Shown here piece after piece: positions 32,110-45,191 of a DNA stretch of 64,000 nucleotides. Position numbers and translations under genes: made by a program. The DNA comes from Pseudopyrenochaeta lycopersici. Lineage: Eukaryota; Ascomycota; Dothideomycetes; Pleosporales; Pseudopyrenochaetaceae. The DNA is taken from positions 1 through 64,000 of the forward strand of contig NHZP01000065.1 in assembly GCA_003313425.1 (NCBI GenBank), given 5' to 3'. The first letter of the stretch is position 1, and every line of letters begins with the position of its first letter. Under the pieces are notes generated by a model. It did not search any database. It saw only the letters and a list, made by a program, of their open reading frames with translations, and was not told the origin of the DNA.

Positions 32110-32600
32110 TACTATAGTTTCCTGTAAATATTATTTAAAGAGGAAGTTAGAGTATAAGATATTATTATTAAAAGAGAAGTGTAGAAATTATTATTATAAT
32201 AGGGTGTTATTGTATAAGCTAGTAGATATACTAGTTCTAAACTTGTCTTATCTAGATAAGGAACTAGCTTAGTTAAACGCGTAAGAAGCTAAGGCTAACA
32301 ACGCAGAAGAGAAGGCGTTAAATACCCTTCTTACTACTTACGTAAAAAAGAATTAACTTTGTAAACAGTAGAAATTATTACAGCATTATAAATAATAATA
32401 GGTAGATAATTCTAGTTATATCACGGAAAAGATTAAAGTGTTAGAGGCGATTAAGGATATTAACTGTAAGGTTAACGTTCTTAAGTAAGGGCTAATGCCT
32501 AGTACTTCTGCCTTAGACTAGAGCGTCTTTACTTTATCCTAGCTTAAAGGTAACCCTCTTCCTCTAGGAATTATATTATTAGATCAGGTTAGTTATAGTT
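32110..32600 (+). pseudogene. Antisense zinc-cluster/coiled-coil ORF remnant, outer Gypsy-C
   Basis: On the strand opposite to gag-pol, just inside the 3' LTR, a semi-open frame starts near 32123: CKYYLKRKLEYKILLLKEKCRNYYYNR, in which several Tyr are likely RIPped Cys (TGT to TAT). This suggests CX2CX6C-X8-CX2CX6-7C. A long charged helix follows (LDKELA, EAKANNAEEKALNTLL, KIKVLEAIKDIN), then PSTSALD, stop, SVFTLS and LKGNPLPLG. The inner copy (36430-36920) and the Gypsy at the right edge (62805-63298) have the same layout. Function unknown; a DNA- or RNA-binding accessory protein is one possibility. Confidence 0.6.
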
Positions 32601-35600
32601 CTAGTACTTAAGTTCTTTTTATTCCTTATTATAGTTATAGTTACTAATTTATTCCTTATAGTTTCTTAGGTTTAATGTAGGTTCTTATATATTTTCTAAG
32701 TCTAGGTAGTCCTTCTATTTATAAGATACTCTCTTTCTCTATATTAATTTTCTGTAATCTTAGAGTGTCTTTTATTAAGGATTTTCTTAACTTTATACTC
32801 TATTTCCTCTTTAGTTTTATACCTAAAGGTTTTCTATAGTAGCGTTACTAGGTACGCAGGTTCTAACAGTTTAATATAGAACCTTAGGTAGATTTTTACG
32901 TCTTTAGGTAGTTCTAATGTATACGTAACTAGTCTATTACGTTATTTAACTAAAAATAGTCTAACTTTAATATAGTCTAATCCTTTATTAGGTTATTTCG
33001 TGCGTAGGTTTTTTATAAGTAAATATACTTTATCCCTCTTTTTTAGCTAAAGCGCTGTTTTTCTTTTCTTATTAACATATAAAATTTATTATCCTTGTTT
33101 TTTTTTAAGTCTTTCCTGCAGTTATTTTAATATTTCTTATAGTTTTTCTGCTATCTTAACTACAGCTTCTGCTTTAATACTTAGAAAGTTTCTTTTAAAT
33201 AGGTTTAGGTGTTTCCCGTAATAGGCGTAGAACAGTATTTTACCTATTACTTTAGATTTACTATTATTAAACGCGATTTATGCTATAAGTAATAGTAATA
33301 CTTAGTTATTCTATTATTTATTATAATACGCTCGTAGGTATTATTTTAAGGTCCTATTTATTTATTCTATTTGTCTGTTAGTTTCTAGATAATACGCTAT
33401 AGATAGTTTTCTTTAAGTATTTATCTTAGCTATAAAAGTTAACTAGAAGTTAGATATAAACAGCTTATCTTAATTACTTATAATAGTCTTTAGTATGCTG
33501 TAGTATCAGAATATCTAGTCTTTTATTATTTCCGCGAGTTATAGTGCTATAAAGTTCTTTCTAAAGAGTATAAACTCCGCGTATTTAATATATCTATATA
33601 CTACGTTACATATTATATTATACTTATATCTAGTTACTTTGTTTATAGACTTAAGTAAGTCTGTAATAAAGTCTATCGCTATATCTTCCTATAGCTTTGT
33701 AGGTATCTTAATTACCTACAACTTACTATAAGGTACGTGCGTAGCATGTTTATTCTATTAGTAGGATACGCAGTTTTTAATATACGTTTCTACTTTCTAC
33801 CTTAGGTTTATAATATAGTAGTTTTGTTAGATAAGTTTTATAGTTTTTGTAATTCCTAGGTATCTATGTATTAGATTATTATAATATTATTAGATAATAG
33901 TTTTATATAAACTTTTAGGAACTTCTGCTTATATTTTTAAGATTACGTAGTATTCTTATAAAGGTCCTAAGGTTCTGTCCTTATTTATTCTTAGGATTAC
34001 TATGCGAACTTTAGTCTTTTTTTCTACTATATTATGTCTTCTACTTAGTACGTTTGCTCTTCTATTTTCCTTTCCTAGTGTGTATATAATCTTAAACTTA
34101 TATTATCTTAAAAGTTCTAACTATCTTACTTATCTTTAATTAAGTTATTTTATTATTATAAAGTATATTAGGTTCTAGTAGTCTGTGTAAATAGTAAGTT
34201 CTAAACAACTTTCTATATATACTCTCTAATATTATAGTGCGTTAATAATAGCTATAAGTTCTTTATTATAGATATTATATTATTCCTCTACTTATAAGAA
34301 CTTTTAAGAGTAATATACTATAAGGTGCTATTTTCCGTCTTTTCTCTATAAGGCTACTACTCTAATCGCGAGATCTAATACATCTATTTTAATCCTTAGT
34401 AGCTGTCTACTAGTAAATAATATAAGTACTAGTTTAGCTGTGTATACTTCTTTTAACTCTTTAAAGGCTTGTTGCTGCTCCTTATTCTAGTCCTATTTTT
34501 CTTCTTTTTTTATTAGTTTTATTAAGGGTGCTGCGATCTTAGAGAAGTCCTTAATAAACTGTTAGTTAAAGTTAACAAATCCTAGGAATAACTAAATATC
34601 CTTAACTATCTATAGCGTTTTCTATTCTTAGATTGTCCTAATCTTAGATTTACTAATCCTTACTCCTTATCTTCTAACTATATATCCTAGGAATTCTACT
34701 TCTTCTTTATAAAATTCGCACTTTTCTAGTTTTAACTCTAGGTAGTAGTCTCTTAGTTATTATAGTACTTCCTTAATATAGTCCTAATATTTATCTATAT
34801 TCCTTAAGTAGACTAAAATATTATCTAGGTAGGCTATAGTATATATATTAAGATATTCTGCTAAGACGTTATTTATTAGGTCTTAATATATTACTAGTAT
34901 ATTTATTAAGCTAAATAGTATTACTATATACTTATAGTGCCTATATTATATCCTAAAGGCAGTTTTCTATTCCTCGCCTTCCTTTATTCTAATAAGGTTA
35001 TATACTCTTCTTAAGTCTAGTGCGGTAAAGTATTAAGCTCTTATTAATCTATTACGTAATTCTTATATATTAAGTAGCGGGTAGTAGTTCTTCTTAGTAA
35101 TATTGTTTAACTTTCTATAGTTAATGTATAGTCTTAACGCTTTATCCTTTTTTAGCGTAAATAGGATAGAGTATCCTGCTAAGGACTTAGATTTCCTAAT
35201 AAAACCCTTTACTAAATTTTTATTAATATTTTTTTTTAGAACGCCTAGTTTGTAGTTACTAAGGCGATATATTAGTATAAACCTAGGTTGCTTTCCTTCT
35301 ATGAGTTCTATCTTATAGTCCTATAGTTAATATTTTAGTAGTACTTCCTTCTCTACCTTTTTAGTAAATATATCTCTAAATTCTTTGTATTCTTTTAGGA
35401 TTTTAGGAGTAGTAACTAACTCCTCGTTCTTCTTAGCGTTCTCTGCTAGCTGCTGACAAAGTAGCTCTTATTTAGCTTTTTACGAAGGTTTAATATTTAT
35501 TATTACCTTCCTATCTACTAAGGTATACGACTGTTACGTAGGTATTCTTGCGTAGCTTCTAACGCGTATAGACACTCTTTATTTTGTCTAGTTAATTACT

Positions 35601-35910
35601 AGGTTGTAGTGTCTTAGCTAAGGTAGTCCTAGTATAACATTGTAGGCGGCCGTCCTAAAGACGTCTAGTCTAACTTAGTATAATTTAGAGGCTAGGCTAA
35701 GGCTAGTAGTAACCTTATAAGTTACTATCTCTCCTAATTTTCTATTCGCTACTATTATCTAGTAGAGTCTTTTTTTTAAGACAGGTTATAGCCCTGCTTT
35801 TAATATAGCTATCTTAGAGATGTAGTTTGCTTATAATCTAGAATCTATTAGTGCTTTTAGCTTCTTTCCTTAAAGTCTTATTCTAAGTCTAAAGAGGTTC
35901 TCCTCCTTGT
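32600..35910 (-). pseudogene. Gypsy-C outer pol remnant (RT, RNase H, integrase)
   Basis: Minus strand from about 35450. Reverse transcriptase near 35050-34700: LDLRRVYNLIRIKEGEE, then AYLDNILVYL (YLDDILVYS box) and EFLGYIV. RNase H follows at about 34300-34050 (YNIYNKELIAII, then KENRRANVLSRR). Integrase at about 33800-33200 has NKHATHVPYSKLQ, IAIDFITDLLKS, a stop-ridden core and YYLETNRQIE. A C-terminal segment near 32850-32700 resembles a chromodomain. Protease-like sequence lies towards 35900. Frequent stops. Confidence 0.85.
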
Positions 35911-35915
35911 ATTAG

Positions 35916-36313
35916 TGTTCAAGATCTAATCAAGTAGTTACAATATAAAGCAACTAGTATTAACTAGTTAGTATCTTTAGAGTATTTTGTAGATGTGCAG
36001 TACTAGGGGTCAAAGATAGAAGTATTAGATAGTAGTATACTTATAGATTATCTTAAGTTAATCATAATATGCTATAGAGTCACATTATGCAAGTCTATAT
36101 ATATAATTATCTTATAGGATTCCTATAAGGCCTCCTCTAGGATTTCTAGGTTTAACTCTATCCTATAAGATATAGTCTATCTTAGCGTAGGTTTCCTAGG
36201 ATTACATAACTCTAGCGTTATTAGTTAGTTTAGAGGCGCGGTCTCTTTATTAGTTGTCTATGCCTCCTCCCTTATCCTTATAACTACCGCCCTCCTACTT
36301 CCTATTTATAATA
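35916..36313 (-). repeat. Gypsy-C inner 3' LTR
   Basis: 398 bp, TGTTCAAGATC...TATTTATAATA, more RIPped at its left-hand end in this reading than the inner 5' LTR. Confidence 0.88.
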
Positions 36314-36429
36314 CTATCCTCCCCTCCTAGTCCTTATATACTTATAACTAACTTATAGCTTCTTATAGTACTACCTATTATTATTCTATTAGAGATTATA
36401 TAAACACTATTAGTTAGGTTACTATAGTT

Positions 36430-36920
36430 TCTTACAAATATTATTTAAAAAAGAAGTTAGAGTATAGGATATTATTATTAAAGGAAAAGTGTAGAAATTA
36501 TTATTATAATAGTATATTGTTATATAAGCTAGTAGACGTGCTAGTTCTGAACTTTTCTTGTTTAGACAAGGAATTAGCTTAGTTAGACGCGCAAGAAGCT
36601 AAGGCTAACGACGCAGAAGAGAAGGCGCTAAACGCCCTTCTCGCTGCTCGCGTAAAAAAGAATTAGCTTTATAAACAGCAGAAGTTACTACAGCGTTATA
36701 AGTAATAATAGGTAGATAATTCTAGTCGCATTACAGAAGAGATTAAAGCGTTAGAGGCAATTAAGGATATTAACTATAAGGTTAACGTTCTTAAGTAAGG
36801 GCTAATACCTAGTACTTCTACTTTAGACTAGAGCGTTTTTACTCCCTCCTAGCTTAAAGGTAATCCTCTTCCTCTAGGAATTACGTTATTAGATTAGGTT
36901 AGTTATAGTTCTAGTACCTA
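36430..36920 (+). pseudogene. Antisense zinc-cluster/coiled-coil ORF remnant, inner Gypsy-C
   Basis: Second copy of the frame at 32110-32600, somewhat less mutated. It reads LDAQEAKANDAEEKALNALL, then ARVKKN, LYKQQKLLQRYK, SSRITEEIKALEAI and PSTSTLD, stop, SVFTPS. Translation on the + strand opposes gag-pol. Confidence 0.6.
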
Positions 36921-39900
36921 AGTTCTTTTTATTCCCTATTATAGTTATATTCGCTAATTTATTCTTTACAGTTTCCTAAGTTTAATTTTAGTTCCTAAGT
37001 ATTCTTAGAGTTAGGGTACCCTTTCTATTTAACTAGATACTCGTCCTCTCTATACTTGTATTCTGCAATCTTAGAATATTATATATTAAGGATTTTCTTA
37101 ACTTTATACTCTGTTTCTTCTTTAGTCTTATACCTAAAGGTTTTTTATAGTAGTATTACTAAGTGTGCAGGTTCTAATAGTTTAACGTAGAACCTTAGGT
37201 AGATTTTTGCGTCTTTAGGTAGCTCTAATATATACGTGACTAGTCTATTACATTATTTAGTTAAAAATAGTCTAACTTTAATATAGTCTAATCCCTTATT
37301 AGGTTATTTTATGCGTAGGTTTTTTATAAGCAAATATACTTTATCCTCCATTTTTAGCTAAGGCGCTGTTTTTCTTTTCTTATTAATATATAAAATTTAT
37401 TATTCCTGTTTATTCTTAAGTCTTTTTTGTAGTTATTCTAATATATTTTATAGTTCTCCTACTATCTTAACTGCGGCTTCTACTTTAATACTTAGAAAGT
37501 TTCTTTTAAATAGGTTTAGGTGTTTTCTATAATAGGCGTAGAACGGTGTTTTGCCTATTACTTTAGATTTACTATTATTAAACGTAATCTATGCTATTAG
37601 TAGTAGTAATACCTAGTTATTCTACTATTTATTATAATACGCTCGTAGGTATTATTTTAGGGTCCTGTTTGTTTATTCTATTTATCTATTAGTTTCTAGG
37701 TAGTACGCTGTAGATAGTTTCCTTTAAGTGCCTATCTTAGCTATAAAAGTTAACTAGAAATTAGATGTAAATAGTTTATCCTTATTACTTATAATAGTCT
37801 TTAGTATACTATAGTATTAGAATACTTAGTCTTTTATTATTTCTGCGAGTTACAGTACTATAAAGTTTTTTCTAAATAGTATAAACTCTGCGTATTTAAT
37901 ATATCTGCATACTACGTTGTATATTGCGTTATACTTATATCTAGTTACTTTATCTACAGACTTAGGTAAGTCTGTAATAAAGTCTATTGCTATATCTTCC
38001 TATAGTTTTATAGGTATCTTTATTACCTGTAACTTGCTATAGGGTGTATGCATAGCATATTTATTCTATTAGTAAGGTACACACTTCTTAATATGTGTTT
38101 CTACTTTCTATCTTAGGTTCTTAATGTAGTAGTTTCGTTAGATAAGTTCTATAGTTTTTATAATTCCTAGGTGTCTATATATTAGATTATTATAGTGTTA
38201 TTAGATAATAATCTTGTGTAGGTCCTTAGGGACTTCTACTTATATTTTTAAGATTACGTAGCATTCTTGCGAGGGTCCTAAAGTTCTGTCTTTATTTATT
38301 CTTAAGATTACTATACAAACTTTAGTTTTCTTTCCTACTACGTCGTGTCTTCTACTTAGAGCGTCTGCTCTCCTATTTTCTTTTCCTAGTGTATATATAA
38401 TCTTAAACTTATATTATCCTAGGAGTTCTAACTATCTTACTTATCTATAATTAAGTTACTTAGTTATTATAAAGTATATTAGGTTTTAGTAGTCTATATA
38501 AATAGTAAGTTTTAAGCAACTTTCTATATATACTCTCTAGTATTATAGTGCATTAATAATAGCTTTAAGTTCCTTATTATAGATATTATACTATTCTTCT
38601 ATTTATAAGAACTTTCGCGAGTAATACGCTATAGGGTGCTATTTATTGTCTTTTTTCTGTAAGGCTACTGCTCTAATCGCGAGATCTAATGCATCTGTTT
38701 CAATCTTTAGTAGTTGTCTACTAGTAAATAATATAAGTACTAGTTTAGCTATACAGGCTTCTTTTAGCTTTTTAAAGGCCTGTTGTTATTTTTTACTCTA
38801 GTCCTATTTTTCTTCCTTTTTTATTAGTCTTATTAAGGGTGTTGCGATCTTAGCAAAGTCCTTAATAAATTATTAATTAAAGTTAATAAATCCTAGGAAT
38901 AACTAAATATCCTTAACTATTTATAGTGTCTTTTATTCTTAGATTATCCTAATTTTAGATTTACTAATCTATACTCCTTATCTTCTAACTATATATCCTA
39001 GGAATTCTACCTCTTCTTTATAAAATTCGCACTTTTCTAGTTTTAACTTAAGATAGTAATTTCTTAGTCGTCGTAGTACTTCCTTAACATAGTCTTAATA
39101 TTTATCTATATTTTAAGAGTAAACTAAAATATTATCTAGGTAGGCTATAGCGTATATATTAAGACATTCCGCTAAGACGTTATTAATTAAGTCTTAACAC
39201 GTTACTAGCGCGTTTATTAGGCTAAAGGGTATTACTGTATATTTATAGTGTCCGTATTATATTCTAAAGGTAGTTTTCTATTCCTCTCTTTCCTTTATTC
39301 TAATAAGGTTATACGCCCTTCTTAGGTCTAGCGCAGTAAAGTATTAAGCTCCTATTAATCTATCGCGTAGTTCTTATATATTAGGTAGTAGGTAGTAATT
39401 CTTTTTAGTAATGTTGTTTAACTTTCTATAGTTAATACATAACCTTAGCGCTCTATCTTTCTTTAGCGTAAATAGGATAGAGTATCCTGCTAAGGACTTA
39501 GATTTCCTAATAAAACCTTTTACTAAATTTTTATTAATATATTTCTTTAGAACACCTAGCTTATAGTTACTAAGGCAGTATATTAGTATAAACCTAGGCT
39601 GCTTACCTTCTATAAGTTCTATCTTATAGTCCTATTCCTAGTATTTTAGTAGTACTTCTCTTCCTACCTTTTTAGTAAATATATCTCTAAATTCCTTATA
39701 TTCTTTTAAAATCTTAGGCGTAGTAACTAACTCTTTATTCTTCTTAGCGTTCTTTACTAGCTACTAATAAAGTAGCTGTTTTTTAGCTTTTTACAAAGGT
39801 TTAATACTTATTATCGTCTTCTTATCTACTAAAGCATACAACTATTACGTAGGTATTCTTACGTTATTTTTTATACGCATAGACACTCTCTATTTTATCT

Positions 39901-40225
39901 AGTTAATTGCTAGGTTACAGTGTCTTAACTAAAGTAGTCCTAGTATAATATCGTGGGCGGCCATCCTAAAGACGTCTAGTCTAACCTAGTATTTTTTAGA
40001 GGCTAGGCTAAGGCTAGTAGTAACCTCGTAGGTTATTATCCCTCCTAATTTTTTATTTACTACTGTTATCTAGTAGGGTGTTTTCTTTAAGATAGGTTGT
40101 AGCCTTGCTTTTAATATAGCTGTCTTAGAAATGTAGTTTACTTATAATCTAGAATCTATTAGTGCCTTTAGCTCCTTTCCTTAGAGTTTTATTCTAAGTT
40201 AGAAGAGACTCTCTTCCTTTTGTTA
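36920..40225 (-). pseudogene. Gypsy-C inner pol remnant
   Basis: Same domain order as 32600-35910: protease side near 40200, RT near 39350-39050, RNase H near 38550-38350, integrase near 38100-37500. Stops throughout. Confidence 0.85.
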
Positions 40226-42056
40226 GATAGCCTAGCACTGCTTATTAGTGCTGTCTGGTCGTAGACGAATCTCTTATCTAGTTCTAGCCTTCTCGCTATA
40301 GGAAGGTTTAGCTTTCAGTTCCTATCTAAAAAAGAGTTTTCCTTAAAACTATTTACTTCCTTTTCTAGCTTATAGCGCTCACATCCTAGATTTATACAGG
40401 TCTGCTATAATTTATTAGTGCATCGCTTATTTATAATAATATTTTAGTTTACAGTGTGCTTATTATTATGCCCTAGGAAATAATTTATTATTTGTTTATC
40501 CTATAAGTAGTTAATGTAATTATCCTGTTTGTAGTCGTACTATTACTATTTACACGCTCCCTTTAGTGTTAGGAAGTGTCCTTCCTGTAGCTTAATAGCG
40601 TAATAGTAATCGTAGTAATTATATATATAGTAGAGGTATAATAGTAATCTATGTTTTAGGTTTCTTTAGTTGTAGTTGTATTAGAAGAGTTTTTATCCTT
40701 TTTCTACTTAAGCTAAGGCTTTTTATTTAATTTACTGTTTAGCTCGTTCTATAGAGAATCTAACGCACTTAATATTCTCTATTACGCATTCTTAATATAT
40801 ATTATTCTAATTTAAGGGTTTATACTTTATCTTCTAGTCCTAGCATCGCATGTATATGTATTTCCTGCTGTGTATTTTCTATAGTGCTAGTATGCCCTAT
40901 GTTCTTCGTATCTTGTTATCTAGTGCCTGTGCTTCCTTAGTACTTTCTATTAGTAGTAGTTAGTCCTAGTTAACTTAGGTCCCTAGATATAGTTCTGCTA
41001 GAGCCTTATTATTCTAGTTAATTTCCTAAGTGTTTAGAGTAACCTGTCTGTAGGTTTCTATAATCTAGTTGTTATCCTACTATAGTAGTAATAAGGGTCT
41101 AGTACTATAGTTAGGTATAGTAACTACTTCCTAGTCTCTAAATTAGGTATTATTAAAGTTTTTAATTATGTTAACTTTAAGTTAGGTAACTTTATTCTTT
41201 TACCTATAATTTTTTGTAAAGTGTCCTTTCTTCCTATAATTATAGCAATTCCCTTTTAACTTTTCTGCGTCTGTCTTCTAGTTTCCTGCCTTCCTATTCT
41301 TATACTTCTTATTAACGTTATCTAGATATATTAGTTTTAGTTTATTAGAAGTATAGTAACTAGTAGTGTAAGTGTTTCTAGGGTAGCAAACATAGCCTTT
41401 TTATTTACCCGCGTAAGTTATTCTTCCTTTCCTGTAGCTTTATAGTTCCTAGTTTAATTCGTATAGGTTATTATTAATTCTTATGTAGTTATTAATTAGG
41501 TTATTAAGGTTTCTAATAACGTATCCTGTTCTTATAAGTTCCTCTCTAACCTATAGTTTTAGGCTTTGTTAGAATATTTGCTTAAGAGCCTTGTCGTCCT
41601 ATCTAATAATTGTAGAGTATTATTTAAACCTATTAGCGTAGTTAGCGACAGAAGTGTGTTACTTTAGTTCCTGTATGTATTATTCTGCCGCGACTTTCTC
41701 TATTTATATACTAAAAATCTGTTAGATATGCTTTTTAAACTTGTCCTAGTCTTTAAACATTTCTGTGTTATCTTTATTAATAATTCCCTAGTCTATGTAT
41801 TATTCTAATTATAGCGTAACCTAGTCTAGTATCTTACCTATAAGGTAAGTAATTATAATAGGCACTTTATTACTTTTGTTAATATCCTTATAGAGGTAGA
41901 AATATAGGTTAAGTTAGAGTAACTATCCCTTAAGATATTATCTGTTGCTACTAAACGTAGTAGGTTTACTAATTAGACGACCCTTAGTAGTTATAGTTAA
42001 AGAGTTAGGGGTAGCTACGTATTCGCTAGTGCTGCTTATCTTAAGGGTGATTAAAA
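40226..42056 (-). pseudogene. Gypsy-C inner gag remnant
   Basis: Minus strand. A zinc-knuckle remnant near 41270-41215 reads GNCYNYRKKGHFTK, i.e. CX2CX4HX4C with the second Cys turned to Tyr and the last Cys lost. The rest is helical, charged capsid-like sequence with many stops. Confidence 0.72.
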
Positions 42057-42454
42057 TGTTAAAGATCTAATTAAGTAGTTACGATATAAAGCAACTAGTA
42101 TTAACTAGTTAGTATCTTTAGAGTATTCTGTAGATATACAGTACTAGGGGTTAAAGATAGAAGTATTAGATAGTAGTATACTTATAGATTATCTTAAGTT
42201 AATTACAATATACTATAGGGTCACATTATGCAAGTCTATATACATAATTGTCTTATAGGATTCCTATAAGGCCTCCTCTAGGATTTCTAGGTTTAACTCC
42301 GTCCTATAAGACATAGTCCGTCTTAGCGTAGGTTTCCTAGGATTACGTAACTCTGGCGTCATTAGTTAGTTCAGAGGCGCGGTCTCTTCGTTAGTCGTCC
42401 GTGCCTCCTCCCTCATCCTCATAACCGCCGCCCTCCCACTTCCTGTTCGTAACA
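42057..42454 (-). repeat. Gypsy-C inner 5' LTR
   Basis: 398 bp. The end near 42330-42454 keeps CG-rich sequence (CCTCCTCCCTCATCCTCATAA), so this LTR is the least RIPped of the four. Confidence 0.9.
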
Positions 42455-42459
42455 GTTAG

Positions 42460-44296
42460 ATAGCCTAGCATTATTTCTTAATACTATCTAGTTATAGTTA
42501 AATCCCTTATCTAGCTCTAGCCTTCTGCTTATAGGAAGGTTTAGCTTCTAATTCTTTTCTAAAAAAGAACTGTCGTTAAAGCTGTTAGTCTCCTTCTCTA
42601 ATTCGTAACGTGCACATCCTGTATTTATGCACACTTGCTATAACTTATTAGTATATTGCTTATTTATAATAATGTTTTAGTTAGCTATATACTCTTTATT
42701 ATGTCCTAGGAAATAATTTATTATCTACTTATCCTACAAAGTAGTTAATATAATTGTCTTATTAATAGTTATACTATTACTATTTACACGCTCCCTTTAG
42801 TATTAGGAAGTGTCCTTCTTGTAGTTTAATAGCGTAGTAGTAGTCGCAATAATTATATATGTAATAGAGGTATAACAGTAGTCTGTGTTAAGGGTTTCTC
42901 TAATTATAGTTATAGTAGAATAGTTTTCGTCTCTTTTCTACTTATATAACTACTTTTTATTCTATTTATTATTTAGCGTGTTCTATAGAGAATCCTTTAT
43001 ACTTAATATTCTTAATTACGTATTTCTAGTATATATTTTCTTTCTTTAAGAGTTTACACTTTATTTTTTAGTTTTAGCACCTTACGCATATATATTTTCT
43101 ACTCTGCGCTTTCTATAGTGCTAGTTTACCCTATATTTTCTTAATTTTATAGTCTAGTGCTTACGTGTATGCCTCCTTCGTACTCTTTATAGCTAGTAGT
43201 TAGTCTTAGTTAACTCTAGTTCTAGGATATAGCTCTATTAGAACCTTATTATTCTAATCTATTTCCTAAGTAGAAGTAGGTACCTATCTATAGGTTTCTC
43301 TTATCTAGTTATTATCTTACTAGAGTAGTAATAAGAGTCTAGTACTATAGTTAGGAGTAGTAACTACTCCCTAGTCTCTAATTTAGGTGTTATTAAAGCT
43401 ATTAATTATATTAACTTTAAGTTAAGTAACTTTATTCTTTTACTTATAATTTTTTATAAAGTATCCCTTCTTCTTATAATTATAGTAATTACCTTTCGCC
43501 TTCTCTGTATCTATCCTCTAGTATCTTACCTTCCTGTTCCCTTACTTTTTATTAACGTTATCTAAATATATTAGTTCTAGTTTATTAGAAGTATAGTAGC
43601 TAGTAGTATAAGTATTTTTTAGGTAGAGAATATAGCCTTTTTATTTACCTATGTAAGTTAGTTTTTCTTTCTTATAGCTCTATAGTTCCTAGTTTAGTTT
43701 ATATAGGTTATTATTAATTCTTATATAGTTATTAATTAGGTTATTAAGGTCTTTAATAACATATCCTATTCTTATAAGTTCTTCCTTAACCTATAGTTTT
43801 AGGCCCTGTTAGAATATTTACTTAAGAGCTTTGTCGTCCTATCTAATAATTATAGAGTACTATTTAAATCTATTAGCGTAGTTAGTAATAGAGGTATATT
43901 GTTTTAGTTCCTGTATGTGTTATTCTGCCGCAACTTTCTCTATCTATATGCTAAAAATCTGTTAGATATACCTTTTAAACTTGTCCTAATCCTTAAATAT
44001 TTCTATATTATCCTTATTAATAATTCCCTAGTCTATATATTATTCTAATTATAGCGTAACCTAGTCTAGTACCTTACCTGTAAGGTAAGTAATTATAATA
44101 GGCGCCTTATTGCTTTTATTAATATCCTTATAGAGATAGAAGTATAGGTTAAGTTAGAGTAACTATCCTTTAAGGTGTTATTAGTTACTGCTAAACGTAG
44201 TAGGCTTACTAATCAGACAACCTTTAGTAGTTATAGTTAAAGAGTTAGGGGTAGCTACGTATTTACTAGTGCTACTTATCTTAAGGGTGATTAAAA
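42460..44296 (-). pseudogene. Gypsy-C outer gag remnant
   Basis: Parallel copy of 40226-42056, separated from its pol by the inner element. The zinc-knuckle region is near 43490. Stops throughout. Confidence 0.7.
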
Positions 44297-44697
44297 TATT
44301 AAAGATCTAATTAAGTAGTTATAATATAAAGTAACTAGTATTAACTAGTTAGTATCTTTAGAGTATTCTATAGACGTGCAGTATTAAGTTAGCTAAATAT
44401 AGAAGTGTTGTATAATAGTATACTTATAGATTATCTGAAGTTAATTATAATATGCTATAGGGGCTACATTATGCGAGTCTATATACATAATTATCTTATA
44501 GGATTCTAATAAGGCCCCCTCTAGGTTTTCTAAGTTTGTCTCCGTCCTATAGGACATAGTCTGTCTTAGCGTAGGTTTTCTAGGATCACGTAACCCTGGC
44601 GTTATTGGTTAGTTCAGAGGCTTGGTCTCTTCGTTGGTTGTCCGTGCCTCCTCCCACATCCTTATAACCGCCGCCCTTCCCACTTCTGTTCGTAACA
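44297..44697 (-). repeat. Gypsy-C outer 5' LTR
   Basis: 401 bp, TATTAAAGATC (RIPped TGTTAAAG)...TTCTGTTCGTAACA. Followed by the target duplication GAACC. Confidence 0.9.
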
Positions 44698-44702
44698 GAA
44701 CC

Positions 44703-45115
44703 TTACTAAGGTTAAGCGCCAGGTAAAGCATATTTAAGATTAACGTAGGCTTTATGCGAAAACCTCTCGCTCTCTAATAGAGCGTGCCTTCTAGCAGCTG
44801 CTAAAGGGCTATAAGAAGGCCGTATATAAGAAGGTAATTCTTAAGGTTAAGAACGCAGCACTTTAAGCAAAAAATGCACAATAAAAGCAGAAGAAAGCTT
44901 AGTCTCGTATAACTATTAAAGGAGGATATATGTGTACTATCTAGGATAGCTAGGACAAGATACATAAGCGTTAGGTGGAGGCGCAAATTAAAGAGGATGT
45001 CCTTCAGATTGAGGCTCGTACAATGTCTCGTGAGCCTCAAACACGCGCCCTACGCAAGTACAGTATGTGTAAGTCGCTTAAACACACTGCTTGTACGTGC
45101 CTAAAGCGCTAAAAA
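44703..45115 (+). pseudogene. pogo-C transposase C-terminal remnant
   Basis: The + strand reads RSLIERAF, stop, QLLKGYKKAVYKKVILKVKNAAL, then KQKKA, SRITIKGGYM and QIEARTMSREPQTRALRKYS. This matches the C-terminal tail of Fot1/pogo transposases (helical segment, basic patch, GGxLT-like motif). Ends about 120 bp before the right terminal inverted repeat. Less RIPped than the other two pieces. Confidence 0.72.
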
Positions 45116-45191
45116 ACAGTATAGTAGTTTATATATTATTTATTCTATGTATTATAGTTTAGTAGAGTAGATTAATTGCTTAACTTGTAGG

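Larger units (their letters stand above)
35916..42454 (-). mobile_element. Gypsy-C inner copy, nested in the outer copy
   Basis: 6539-bp full-length copy with LTRs 35916-36313 and 42057-42454 in the same orientation as its host. The target duplication is ATTAG at 35911-35915 and GTTAG at 42455-42459, one G-to-A apart. It separates the outer element's pol from its gag. Confidence 0.9.
31603..44697 (-). mobile_element. Gypsy-C outer copy, inserted in pogo-C
   Basis: LTRs at 31603-32004 and 44297-44697, with the target duplication GAACC at 31598-31602 and 44698-44702. Orientation minus: gag (42460-44296) is next to the right LTR and integrase next to the left. An inner copy of the same family (35916-42454) interrupts it between gag and pol. 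Removing the inner copy and its 5-bp duplication leaves 6551 bp, against 6539 bp for the inner copy, so both are full length. Confidence 0.92.

Noticed and set aside
44801..45040. 79-codon minus-strand frame
   Set aside because: Antisense of the pogo-C transposase C-terminus.
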